Of a stretch of DNA of 64,000 bases, positions 9,139 through 17,814 are shown in pieces. This stretch comes from an uncultured Pirellula sp. (GTDB lineage Bacteria; Planctomycetota; Planctomycetia; Pirellulales; Pirellulaceae), in assembly GCA_903858115.1 (NCBI GenBank), contig CAIOHR010000344.1, forward strand, positions 37,385 to 101,384, written 5' to 3'. Numbering within the stretch: position 1 is the stretch's first letter; the number at the start of each line of letters is the position of its first letter. Under the pieces are notes generated by a model, which had not been told where the DNA came from, did no database searches, and worked only from the letters and a program-made list of their open reading frames with translations. Position numbers and translations under genes: made by a program.

Positions 9139-12100
9139 CGACGAGAGCCACTCCCCAAATTCTCATAGTAACGATCCATCTGCCGTTGGAAAATGCTAGG
9201 AACAGGATCCCGATCGATCGGCACCAGTGAATTGCGCTCCGCCGCTTTCTTGAGCAACTCTTCATTGACCTGCTCTCGCAACCGAGAAAGTGGCTCCGCA
9301 ATCATTTTCTGAACCAACGACCATTGCGGTTCTTTCGAGTGACGTTTGTACTCAACTCGCATTTCCCGAGCCGCTTCGCGAACACGAGCTACCTCCGCCT
9401 TCATGTCTTGATCCGTTACAAGCTCTTCGATATCGCGCAGCGAATCTGTCCAGTTGCGGTATTCCTCGCCAGTCAGTGGTGCAGCAGATATTCGCCCTTC
9501 ATTTGTAGTCAGCCCTCGTCTTGCTGAACGCTCTTGCCCGGAGGTTCTAGATCCTAAGTCGCCATCACGCTGACCATTGCCTCGCGGTTGCGTTTCACTC
9601 GGTTGGGATCCACTCGGTTGTTGCCCTTCACCCGGTTGCTGCCCTTCACCCTGCTGCCTTTCACCGGGTTGCTGCCTTTCACCGGGTTGTTGTCCTTCAC
9701 CGGGTTGTTGTCCTTCACCGGGTTGTCGACGGTCACCGGGCTGTTGGCCTTCAGGTGGCAGCTGATCTCCGCCAGGCTCCTTGCTTTCACGGGGCTTTTG
9801 CTCTTCCCCCTGGGGTTGATTTCCGGCTTGGTTGCCTTGTTGCGGCTCCCCTCCGCCGGGGTTCTTACTTGACATCTCTTGGTTAAGCTGATCGCGTGCT
9901 TTATCGATCTCTCGAAGCGCTCGACGCAAAGATTCTTGTTCATTGCCTAACACATTCGTAGACGCTTTCTCCACACCTTCACGGAGTTTGGTTATTCCCT
10001 TGCCCGCTTCCTTTGCGATCTGTTCTGCTGGCTTCTCCATCCCTCGATTCAACAGTAACGGAATTTGGTCCAATTGTTTGTCGATACCTCGTTGCTTCGT
10101 TTCGCGAAAGGTTTCGTAAAGTTGTTCTGCGAGCAATGGCTCACTTGATTCCGCTTCCGTCACAGTCTCTTGCATTTCTTCCAAGAGCTCATTCATCTTT
10201 TGCTTTTGATTCTTCCATGCTTGCTGAACATCATTTGGCGACGTTTCCGTACCTTCGGGACGAAGCGGTGTTGCACTCTCGTTTTCTCCCAACACCTTGG
10301 ACGTCGATGAATCCTTCCCATCATCGGCCGCCGTCGGATCGTTGTTCGGATCATTTCGACGGATCTTTTCCTCAAGCTTCGATTGTTCCGCTTCCAATTG
10401 TTTGGCTTGCTGAACCATGTCGCGCATCGTTTCCTGCATTTGGTTCGAAGACTCTTGTCGCATCTTCTCGCGAGTCTCATCCATTTGACGTTGGGCGCGG
10501 GTCCCGGAAGACAACGCCTTGGATGGATCGCCTTGCGAAAGAGACTGCGACGATTCTTGTAATTGATCGCGAGCCTGTTCCACTTGCTCTCTCGACTCTT
10601 GCATCGCTTGACGGTTTTCTTCTTGGTTCATTCGTTCCAAGAGTTCGTCTGCATCGCGAACCATCTCTTCTTGGTTCTCTCGCAGCCTTGCCAGTTGCTC
10701 CTCCAAGTCTTTCTTTTGCTCTTCCGTCTTCGCTTCGCGAATAGAATTCTCGAGCGACTTCAATTGTTCGTTCAAATCTTTTTGCCGTCGTGCGAGTTCC
10801 TCCAATCGGTTCATCACTTGACGTGACTCTCGCTCCGGTGTCGATTCTTCGGTTTGGGCTTTTTGTTCCGTCTCATACTTATTTTCTTCGTTCTCGAGTT
10901 TGAGTTGCTCGAGTTGCTCTTGTCGGTTCTGTTGCGCACTACTTTTGGATTTGCTTTGCTGATTGCGCTGGGATTTGACAATACTATGCTCCCGTGCACG
11001 AAGCTTGAGGAGCCCTTCGTACGCTTTTCGCTCCGCATTGAGCGCCTCTCGAAGTACCTTTAAACTTTCCTCGGTTCGCGATTGATCGAGAAGCTTCACT
11101 GCCGTTTGCATGGCCGACTGCAATTCTTTGAAATAAGCTGCAGATCGATCATCTTGAATCTTCTCCTCCATTTCTGTCGTTTGTTCTAGAGCACCTGCCT
11201 GTGACTCTTTCAACACATTGACATCGTCGGCAAACGATTTGGAGAGTGTCTTCGTTGTCTCACGCCGAAGAATGTTCCATGTGCCGGAAATGATTTGCTT
11301 TTGAAGCTCCGCAAGCTCTTCGGCTTTCTGGCCCGCTGGACTTTGTTGTTGCTGTTGTTGCTGCTGCTGTTCGGATGGCGATTGCGATTCGCCCTCACGA
11401 AAGATTTCTTCGAACGGGCGAACTTCTGCAAAAAACATATCCCCTTCCACGCGACGAGGGTTTCCCTCTCGATCGAGATCCTCCGCCCAAAAGAAGTACG
11501 AAAGCAATTGATCAGGCTCAGCTTTCATGCCTTCTAGATCCACCAAGTGTGAAACCTCTTGTTTCCCAGCCTTGGACGGTTTGGACTCCAGTTCCGATTC
11601 CAATGGTTCATTCTCACCGAGAACGAGTGTGATTCCTGTTTTCTTAACTTCGAAGTCATCGCGAACGGAGGCTTGCAATGAGATTTCTTGAAGGGGGGAA
11701 ACACGAACGTCTTGCGCCTTGGCAAGTTTGATTTCTGGCTCTTTGTTGCGAATTACTTTTGCCGCGAGCTTCTCGTCAAACTTAGCTGATCGGTTGTCTC
11801 GGTCTGTCAATCGAATGGTCCATTGCTTTGACTCGTCGATAACAAACGATGCTTCCATGCGTAGTGGATCTTCGGAGGAAGGGGTGAGAGGAACAACTTC
11901 ACCTTTGTCGTCGATCAATTCGGCGGTTGCCAGCGGCTTATTCACAAAGCAAGTCCATTTGAGACCCGTTCCCTCCGCTACCGAAACACGACGTGTATCC
12001 TCCACCACTTTCGATTCTTGTTTCGCATACTCCGGTGGTGCAATGTGAGCATCACTACGCACGAGGGCTGGATAGTCGAAAACTCGAACACGATACTCGT

Positions 12101-12962
12101 CGCTCTTGCCGAGGTCAGACTCGACATGATAAGTGAGATCGCTACCAACGCGTCGAAGATAGGCACCAAAGACCGGATCGCTCAAAGCGCGATTCATCGC
12201 CATGCGACCAGATCGCTTCTCATCCGTGTTTGACTCGCCATTCTTGGAGCCCGATGCGGTATCCCTGCTTGCACTGCTAGAAATGGCACTGCTAGAAATA
12301 ACACTGCTAGCTTTGTCACTGCTAGAGACAACTAGCCAGGTACGCTCAGGAAGAGAACCTGCAAACCTAGCCGACACAACAACATCGGTACCGCGCTCTA
12401 CTTCAACATCTCCAGGTTCGACCGAAATCCCGTTCTGGGATTTGCTATCCCCTATCAGATCAGTCCCAGACGAAGATGAATTCGATAAATGAGCAGATGC
12501 CAACAAGCTCGCACCGAATGGGAGCAATAAGCAAAGAGTTTGCACGCACCACGCTCCAAGCATGCGAGAGCTGGGAACGGCGATTCCCCAATCGTTGGAG
12601 CGTGCATGCTGGATTGTTTCATCGATCAACTGTCGACGAAGAAAAGGGGAGGAGTCTTTGAGATTCGGTTCAACGGCTGTTAGCAATCGTTGCTTTAAGT
12701 CCGGGAACTTCTCCTCGATCTCCGTTGCAATCTGCAGAGGTTGTCGAAAAGACAATCGATTCACAAACCAAAGGCAAACAGCTCCCGCCAAAGAGACGAT
12801 CCAAAGCCATGGAAACAAACGGGTTGGAGTCGGGCTGGTGCTGACTCCCACCATGATCCAAACGGCCAATGCGATCCAAAGTCCAGACAGCAACCATGCG
12901 AATCGAACCCGACGAAATCGGTTCGCGACATAAGCCAAATAGAATTCAATCTGTCGATCCAT
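9135..12962 (-). CDS. Giant membrane-anchored coiled-coil protein (DUF4175-like)
   Basis: About 1275 residues from the preferred ATG at 12962, which has GGAG six bases upstream; the reading frame stays open to 13040 but the extra 26 residues lack a ribosome site. Two membrane helices (about 21-40 and 50-67) and a third near 135-160 anchor it. Beta-rich extracytoplasmic domains follow, with many 'APPEYA'-type strands, then a poly-Q stretch, about 400 residues of Q/E/R/K-rich coiled coil, a P-G-E-Q tandem repeat (see 9615-9755) and a conserved helical C-terminus. The layout resembles the DUF4175 family of large membrane proteins; this match is by architecture only. It is first in a cluster with the VWA/GATase-like gene (ATGA overlap). 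Function unknown; a cell-envelope scaffold is the simplest guess. Confidence 0.8.
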   Translation of the reverse strand: MDRQIEFYLAYVANRFRRVRFAWLLSGLWIALAVWIMVGVSTSPTPTRLFPWLWIVSLAGAVCLWFVNRLSFRQPLQIATEIEEKFPDLKQRLLTAVEPNLKDSSPFLRRQLIDETIQHARSNDWGIAVPSSRMLGAWCVQTLCLLLPFGASLLASAHLSNSSSSGTDLIGDSKSQNGISVEPGDVEVERGTDVVVSARFAGSLPERTWLVVSSSDKASSVISSSAISSSASRDTASGSKNGESNTDEKRSGRMAMNRALSDPVFGAYLRRVGSDLTYHVESDLGKSDEYRVRVFDYPALVRSDAHIAPPEYAKQESKVVEDTRRVSVAEGTGLKWTCFVNKPLATAELIDDKGEVVPLTPSSEDPLRMEASFVIDESKQWTIRLTDRDNRSAKFDEKLAAKVIRNKEPEIKLAKAQDVRVSPLQEISLQASVRDDFEVKKTGITLVLGENEPLESELESKPSKAGKQEVSHLVDLEGMKAEPDQLLSYFFWAEDLDREGNPRRVEGDMFFAEVRPFEEIFREGESQSPSEQQQQQQQQQSPAGQKAEELAELQKQIISGTWNILRRETTKTLSKSFADDVNVLKESQAGALEQTTEMEEKIQDDRSAAYFKELQSAMQTAVKLLDQSRTEESLKVLREALNAERKAYEGLLKLRAREHSIVKSQRNQQSKSKSSAQQNRQEQLEQLKLENEENKYETEQKAQTEESTPERESRQVMNRLEELARRQKDLNEQLKSLENSIREAKTEEQKKDLEEQLARLRENQEEMVRDADELLERMNQEENRQAMQESREQVEQARDQLQESSQSLSQGDPSKALSSGTRAQRQMDETREKMRQESSNQMQETMRDMVQQAKQLEAEQSKLEEKIRRNDPNNDPTAADDGKDSSTSKVLGENESATPLRPEGTETSPNDVQQAWKNQKQKMNELLEEMQETVTEAESSEPLLAEQLYETFRETKQRGIDKQLDQIPLLLNRGMEKPAEQIAKEAGKGITKLREGVEKASTNVLGNEQESLRRALREIDKARDQLNQEMSSKNPGGGEPQQGNQAGNQPQGEEQKPRESKEPGGDQLPPEGQQPGDRRQPGEGQQPGEGQQPGERQQPGERQQGEGQQPGEGQQPSGSQPSETQPRGNGQRDGDLGSRTSGQERSARRGLTTNEGRISAAPLTGEEYRNWTDSLRDIEELVTDQDMKAEVARVREAAREMRVEYKRHSKEPQWSLVQKMIAEPLSRLREQVNEELLKKAAERNSLVPIDRDPVPSIFQRQMDRYYENLGSGSRR
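9615..9755 (-). repeat. 18-bp tandem repeat coding for Q-Q-P-G-E-G/R
   Basis: Eight head-to-tail units of 18 bp, one shortened to 15 bp (9651-9665), inside the giant coiled-coil gene. On the coding strand they encode repeats such as 'GEGQQPGEGQQPGE' and 'GERQQPGERQQGEG'. Units at 9684-9719 are identical, pointing to recent slippage or unequal exchange. The 15-bp unit removes one proline and keeps the frame. The region is probably a flexible linker. Confidence 0.9.
12272..12325 (-). repeat. 15-bp-period repeat coding for a serine-rich linker
   Basis: The 9-mer CACTGCTAG (plus strand) occurs four times at exactly 15-bp spacing (starts 12272, 12287, 12302, 12317) in the giant coiled-coil gene. 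It encodes the serine-rich stretch 'SSVISSSAISSSASRD'. All copies stay in frame. It is a short coding minisatellite, not a regulatory array. Confidence 0.8.
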
Positions 12963-13256
12963 CTTCTGCTCCGAAATTCTGGTGCAATCGGCGAAAAGTC
13001 GAGTCCATTCTAACCGTCCAATCCGGCTCCGTGTTATCAATTATTGGATATCTGCTGAGTTGAAAAGCTCAATGATGCTCGGAGGGCTGTCGGAAACTCC
13101 ATCCGCATCGAACCTTTGCCGGCAGAAGCAAAAAAGTATGGACTCTGCGGCTACTTTTTCAGTTGGTTGAGATTTAGCATTTTCAGTGACTCGCGCTTTG
13201 AGATAAATTTAAGAAAGAGTGGTCGTTGAACTTCGCATCCGCCGAGGCTTTCTCCT

Positions 13257-14597
13257 ATGAATCGATTCGTTTTCTCCCTTTGGATCGCAACCGGTTTTAT
13301 TTGTACGGGAGTTTTTGGTCAAAGCGTCCCCAAGCAAATCGCTGAGCCCGCGACTGCCGCTCAAGCTGCCTCGGTGCTGGATCTAACCTCCTTTCCCGTG
13401 GTTAACCCTGACACCGATGCCGATGCAGGGCCAACCACACTATTGATCGCTTCCCAAAGTTATCCTTCAAAAGGCAACGTGATCGATGTCGCCAAAAAGA
13501 TCCAAGCCGAACTCGTGAAGAAAGGCTTTACCGAGTCAGCTGGAACATCCATTACCGCAGACTATGCGAGTGCGACACACGTGGGGCGTGGCTTCACCAT
13601 CACCTTGACGGTGTTTCCCGGTAGCAAACCAAATCAATCGCAAGTCACTATTCAGAATCTTGGTAACGTCGATTTGTCAAAGCTGCCAGTACCTACAGGC
13701 TCGAAGTTAATCTATGCCATGCCTGCCATTGCGGCTTATGCTGTCAACTCTCCTGTTGATAAAGCAAAGACAGAGATACAACAGTTCCTCCGAGCGCAGG
13801 GTTGGGAACCTTTTGGTGATACAACAAGCTCCTTTTATCTAAAGAAGAACGCTATCCGATTGCAAGTGATGATCACGGAAGCTCCCGGACTAGATGGCAA
13901 GACATCGATCCAATTCTCCAGCGAGCAACTTTCCGTCGATCTCCCCACGCCACCAGCCTTTGTTTCCTTGCAGTTCACCGACTCGACAGGTCGTATGCTT
14001 TTGGACAGCGAGCAATCGCAAGAAGAAGTTATCTCGTATTTCAAAAAGTCGCTGGGGCAAATTCAATGGAAACCAACCAGCGAAAACACGGTGCGAATCG
14101 GCTTTGAAGATTGCCTTATCTTTCGCAACGACAAGAAGGAGATGATCGAAATCAAGTTTCGGCAGGTTCAAGGAAAGACGCGAGCCGACTTGCGATATCA
14201 AACGGCAAAACAGTTCGCAGAAGATGAAAAGAAAGCCGATGCTCAAATAGCGGAAATCAAGAAAAAACGCGAAACAGAAATGGAGCGAAACAAGAACCCA
14301 ACAAAGATTGAGATCGCTGCCCCCTCGCAATCAACTGCTTCGGCTGCAGAGAACAACAAATCGATCGACTTCACTACCAAATCAGGGACCGCCAAAGCTT
14401 CTTTGCAAGCGTGGATGAAAAATCAAGAAGCCGATGGTTGGAAGAAAAAAGTGACCATCGATACCAAGGAAGCTGGCGACTTCACGCTTGAAAAAGATGG
14501 AATCGAAATCCAAGCCTCTTTCATCGATCCCGGATTCATTCCAGGTTCGATCACCATCTCCGTGCGTGGGGATTATCAATTGTCGATCAAGAAATAA
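13257..14597 (+). CDS. Secreted protein with four divergent copies of one small domain
   Basis: A 446-residue protein I do not recognise. A signal peptide covers about residues 1-22 ('FSLWIATGFICTGVFG'). Reading it by eye, a unit of about 60-70 residues recurs four times, near 75-141, 167-229, 254-314 and 378-445. Each starts with an amphipathic helix ending 'L...G(W/F)', then strands of the form 'F.L.K..I.I', a loop with G or D, and a strand ending near 'T.I....L'. Clearest openings are 'IQQFLRAQGWEPFGDTT' and 'LQAWMKNQEADGWKKK'. A charged K/E-rich linker (about 315-345) separates the third and fourth copies. Transcribed divergently from the 4-13 kb cluster with a 294-bp spacer. No enzymatic motif; probably a periplasmic or surface binding protein. 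Confidence 0.75.
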   Translation: MNRFVFSLWIATGFICTGVFGQSVPKQIAEPATAAQAASVLDLTSFPVVNPDTDADAGPTTLLIASQSYPSKGNVIDVAKKIQAELVKKGFTESAGTSITADYASATHVGRGFTITLTVFPGSKPNQSQVTIQNLGNVDLSKLPVPTGSKLIYAMPAIAAYAVNSPVDKAKTEIQQFLRAQGWEPFGDTTSSFYLKKNAIRLQVMITEAPGLDGKTSIQFSSEQLSVDLPTPPAFVSLQFTDSTGRMLLDSEQSQEEVISYFKKSLGQIQWKPTSENTVRIGFEDCLIFRNDKKEMIEIKFRQVQGKTRADLRYQTAKQFAEDEKKADAQIAEIKKKRETEMERNKNPTKIEIAAPSQSTASAAENNKSIDFTTKSGTAKASLQAWMKNQEADGWKKKVTIDTKEAGDFTLEKDGIEIQASFIDPGFIPGSITISVRGDYQLSIKK

Positions 14598-14656
14598 AGA
14601 AATAGTTGACAAGCAAATCGTGGAATCCTAACATTCTGGTTCGTTTTCAAGTCTAG

Positions 14657-14833
14657 GTTGACCCTATTGATGATTGGTACGACAGGCATTTGAAACTTGG
14701 CGAGCGTTATCTCGACATTACCACTCAAACCGTTGTAACACCAAGCGTTTACAACCAGAACACAATCACTTGGTCCACTCCCATGTTTGAAGGGGATCAC
14801 AAATTGAATTACGTAACTGCTGAGCGGACATAG
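14657..14833 (+). pseudogene. Probable gene remnant, ended by an amber codon
   Basis: An open frame of 58 codons with no usable start near its beginning; a stop lies just upstream at 14654-14656. It reads like real protein ('WYDRHLKLGERYLDITTQ', 'SVYNQNTITWSTPMFEGD'). It ends in TAG at 14831-14833, and the same frame then stays open straight into the 82-residue ORF ending at 15124. The simplest reading is one decayed gene cut by an in-frame amber codon. The family is not recognised. Confidence 0.35.
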
Positions 14834-14875
14834 GATGCACAGAATCTTCGCTACACCAGTTCAAAACTCTCGCTG

Positions 14876-15124
14876 TTGTCAATGCATCAACATGAGGCCG
14901 GTGGCCTTCCTGTAATTGACCTAGACAAAGAACTTACTTTCCAATTTGACGAAAACGCTTGGGAGCTTGAAATCACGCAGGATGAAACCTCAATACTTTA
15001 TGCTTGCGATTCTGATTTCGACTACGTATTGCCCTTCACGATTCAGGCAGTCGAATTCACCGCGCGTAAAATTTCGACTTTGCTGAATATGGTCAACAAC
15101 TGGCCATGGAAATGCATTTTGTAG
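14876..15124 (+). CDS. Small acidic hypothetical protein (or 3' part of a decayed gene)
   Basis: 82 codons from TTG at 14876, or 80 from ATG at 14882. The product is acidic ('VIDLDKELTFQFDENAWE') and ends 'NNWPWKCIL'. No family recognised. The frame is continuous with the remnant just upstream apart from one TAG at 14831. Its stop lies 7 bp before the next gene, so it may still be translated as the first gene of a pair, or it may be the tail of a pseudogene. No clear ribosome site precedes either start, which favours the second view. Confidence 0.4.
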   Translation: MSMHQHEAGGLPVIDLDKELTFQFDENAWELEITQDETSILYACDSDFDYVLPFTIQAVEFTARKISTLLNMVNNWPWKCIL

Positions 15125-15131
15125 AGGACGA

Positions 15132-16316
15132 ATGATGAAGGCAATTGCTTGGCAGACTGTTTTTTGCGTGTTTCTCGGATCATTTACGCATGCTGGGCAT
15201 GGCATTGCTCAGCTTCCGCCGTCTGCAGAGACTATTATATCCGATGCGCGCGGCTTCGGTGCCCTCAAATTGCTCAATACGGTGCCGGGTATCCAAGCCC
15301 AGATTGGACTGGATGACACAATGGTAAACGAATTGAAGGCTCTGGGCGAGAAAGCAACAAAACGATTTGAAGAGCTGGACCGACAGATCGTTCGTGGATT
15401 GATTAAGGGCAGAAAATCGGTTTCCGGTTCGAGGGAGTTGGTCGTTGAGCAACTCGATCGAGAACTAGAGAATAGATTGGAAGAGATACTATCCCCAGAC
15501 CTATTCCAAAAGTTCTCGAGATACGTCGTTGTGGATCGATTATCACCCCATATACCAATGTCAATTGTTTTGAGACCTGGAACCGCGAAGTATTTGAGAC
15601 TGGATGAGAAATCATTAAAGGAAGTTCAGCAAAGAATTGATAAATTTCTGGCTACGGAAGGTAATGCGGCTTTCTATCGAAGGGATTCCTTCAGGCAACT
15701 GATCAAAACCGCACCAACCGATTTTCGAAACCGAGTGGTAGACCTGGTGGGAACAAAATTCTTGCCGGACGAACATCCTAGCGGGAGTTCGCCGCCAATT
15801 CTCGATGCACCATTCCGCTTCTATACGATAATGGGGGCGTGTGCAAAAGAATTCTCACCGGAGATATTTGGCAACAATCCTAGGTTGACAGATGAACTGC
15901 ACAAATTAATGCTTGACCTACATGCTCGCAGCAATTCGCGGAGTGAAGTAGAGCATGACGCAGCATTTATTCAGGGACGGGCAATTGAGACTCAACGTGT
16001 CCTTCGCGAAAATGAAGAAATGGCTGCAACAGCGATACGGCAGGTATTGAATCATGATCAGCTTGTGCTGTTTTCACAACACGGTATGAGGGGCGCTCTA
16101 TGTTATAGAATCAGAGCTTTTTTTGAAAACCACCAAGTGCAAAAGTATCTGGATGATCCGCAAACGATTTCTAAGCTCCTCAAGGAAGCTGATCGAATTG
16201 ACAAAGAGGCCAATGACCTGGCGAAAAACTTTGTAGTCAAGGCGATAACTGACTACATCGAGTCGCTGGATACAGAGACAAAAGCTCGCTTAAAAAACTT
16301 GATCGATATTGAGTGA
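15132..16316 (+). CDS. Exported helical protein of unknown function
   Basis: A 394-residue protein starting with two ATG codons (15132 and 15135), preceded by GAGG about five bases upstream. A signal peptide spans about residues 3-27. The mature part is mostly alpha-helical and charged, with segments such as 'QIGLDDTMVNELKALG' and 'NRLEEILSPDLFQKFSRY'. These resemble the 'L...Q...L..IL...Q' helical-hairpin pattern of planctomycete exported proteins with Spy/LTXXQ-like repeats. No catalytic motif is evident. Its wording is more AT-rich and its codon choice looser than in the neighbouring housekeeping genes, so it may be fast-evolving or acquired. It converges on the DUF1501 gene with only 10 bp between stops. 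Confidence 0.7.
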   Translation: MMKAIAWQTVFCVFLGSFTHAGHGIAQLPPSAETIISDARGFGALKLLNTVPGIQAQIGLDDTMVNELKALGEKATKRFEELDRQIVRGLIKGRKSVSGSRELVVEQLDRELENRLEEILSPDLFQKFSRYVVVDRLSPHIPMSIVLRPGTAKYLRLDEKSLKEVQQRIDKFLATEGNAAFYRRDSFRQLIKTAPTDFRNRVVDLVGTKFLPDEHPSGSSPPILDAPFRFYTIMGACAKEFSPEIFGNNPRLTDELHKLMLDLHARSNSRSEVEHDAAFIQGRAIETQRVLRENEEMAATAIRQVLNHDQLVLFSQHGMRGALCYRIRAFFENHQVQKYLDDPQTISKLLKEADRIDKEANDLAKNFVVKAITDYIESLDTETKARLKNLIDIE

Positions 16317-16326
16317 CGTTTAGATA

Positions 16327-17802
16327 CTAAGTCATGATGGCGCGAATGGGTTGGCCGAAGTCGCGTTCGAGACGTTTTCGGCCAGGAACCACTAACGAAT
16401 GTGGTTCGATTCCCAATTGATGAAGAACCGTTGCATGAATGTCCGTGACGTAATGCCGGTCCTCGACCGCATGAAACCCCAATTCGTCTGTTTTGCCGTG
16501 CGCCATACCACCTCGAATCCCTCCACCAGCCATCCAAACGGAGAATCCGTAAGGATGATGATCGCGACCATTCGAGCTTTGTGATCCAGGCGTTCTACCA
16601 AATTCAGTAGCCCATACGACTAACGTTTCATCCAATAACCCTCGCTGCTTCAGGTCTTTCAATAACGCACCAATCGGCTGATCGACCTCCTTGCAGAGCT
16701 TGGCATGTCCTGACTTAAGATTGGCATGAGCGTCCCAGTTCCCCGCACCTCCATTGCTACCATGATAAACCTGTACGAACCGAACGCCTCGTTCGACCAA
16801 CCGGCGTGCAGTCAATAGTTGTCCACCAAAGGTTTGAGTTTCCTTTTGCTCGAGACCGTAGTCTTCGAGTGTCTTCTTCGACTCTTGATCAAACGACACA
16901 ACCTCGGGGACGGCCATTTGCATGCGGAATGCCAACTCGTAAGACTTCATGCGTGCACGGATGGCTTCATCGTCAGGGAACTTTTCCGCGGTGATTTGAT
17001 TCAATTTGCGAAGAAACTCAAACTCGCTCGATTGCACTTCGGCTTTCACATCTTGCGGCGGTCTCGCATAGGGCAAAGGGTCCTTGGGATCCACCTTGAG
17101 CGGGATTCCGTCGTATTGCGGCCCGAGATAATTCGCACGATACGTTTCTTGCCCGCCGCAACAATCGGCAGTGGGCACTCCCATGACCACGAACTGAGGA
17201 AGATTCTCATTCAGTGAGCCAAGTCCATAGTTGACCCACGAACCTATCGTCGGAAAGAATCCGTCCACACGATGTCGCCCCGTATGAAATTGCAACTGAG
17301 CCCCGTGATTGCTATCCTCCGTCCACATGGATCGAATAAGGCAGAGGTCGTCTGCACATTCGGCGACATGAGGCCACCACTCGCTAATCTCCAATCCACT
17401 CTGTCCCCATTTTTTGTATCCGACCTGCAAGGGGTAAATCTCCGTCCGCACAAATCCATTGTTCGGGTCGAATGCGACCACGCGTTCGTTGGCCATGTAA
17501 GGTGATTTGAGTACATCGGCAAACGGAGTTTCCGCAATCGTCTTCCCTGCAAACTCATTGAGCGTTGGCTTGGGATCGAACGACTCCATGTGACTTGTGC
17601 CTCCAATCATGAATAACCAAATCACACTCTTTGCTTGCGGAGCGAACCGCTTGATAAGCGACTTAGGATCCGTGTCGTCCGCACCGAGAATGCGATCTTG
17701 GGCAAGCATCGAGGTCAGGGCAATCGATCCGAATCCCATACCTGCATCGACTAGCAACTGCCGTCTCGAAAACGGTTTTGTTGCATTCGTTTTTGGTTTC
17801 AT
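16327..17802 (-). CDS. DUF1501 protein, TAT-exported, sulfatase-like fold
   Basis: 491 residues. The N-terminus has a twin-arginine signal ('FSRRQLLVDAGMGFGS'). The remainder matches the DUF1501 family of alkaline-phosphatase/sulfatase-like fold: 'VIWLFMIGGTSHMESFDPK', 'FGRTPGSQSSNGRDHHPYG' and 'GVRFVQVYHGSNGG'. It lies 12 bp downstream of the PSCyt/DUF1549/DUF1553 gene, the standard planctomycete pairing. The paired proteins are thought to act at the cell surface or periplasm on carbohydrates or their sulfates; the reaction is not established and is not readable here. Confidence 0.92.
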   Translation of the reverse strand: MKPKTNATKPFSRRQLLVDAGMGFGSIALTSMLAQDRILGADDTDPKSLIKRFAPQAKSVIWLFMIGGTSHMESFDPKPTLNEFAGKTIAETPFADVLKSPYMANERVVAFDPNNGFVRTEIYPLQVGYKKWGQSGLEISEWWPHVAECADDLCLIRSMWTEDSNHGAQLQFHTGRHRVDGFFPTIGSWVNYGLGSLNENLPQFVVMGVPTADCCGGQETYRANYLGPQYDGIPLKVDPKDPLPYARPPQDVKAEVQSSEFEFLRKLNQITAEKFPDDEAIRARMKSYELAFRMQMAVPEVVSFDQESKKTLEDYGLEQKETQTFGGQLLTARRLVERGVRFVQVYHGSNGGAGNWDAHANLKSGHAKLCKEVDQPIGALLKDLKQRGLLDETLVVWATEFGRTPGSQSSNGRDHHPYGFSVWMAGGGIRGGMAHGKTDELGFHAVEDRHYVTDIHATVLHQLGIEPHSLVVPGRKRLERDFGQPIRAIMT

Positions 17803-17814
17803 GGTTGGGGGTTC

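Noticed and set aside
9588..9872. A plus-strand repetitive ORF with 'LLPFTGLLSFTG'-type repeats
   Set aside because: It is only the complement of the 18-bp P-G-E-Q repeats in the giant gene.
10013..10744. A 243-codon plus-strand ORF opposite the giant coiled-coil gene
   Set aside because: It is antisense to a long coding frame with clear coiled-coil and membrane segments; its L/S/F/P-rich translation is the expected mirror of Q/E/R-rich codons.
12272..12325. CRISPR-like regular spacing of CACTGCTAG
   Set aside because: Repeats are 9 bp with 6-bp spacers and lie inside a coding frame; this is a serine-linker minisatellite.
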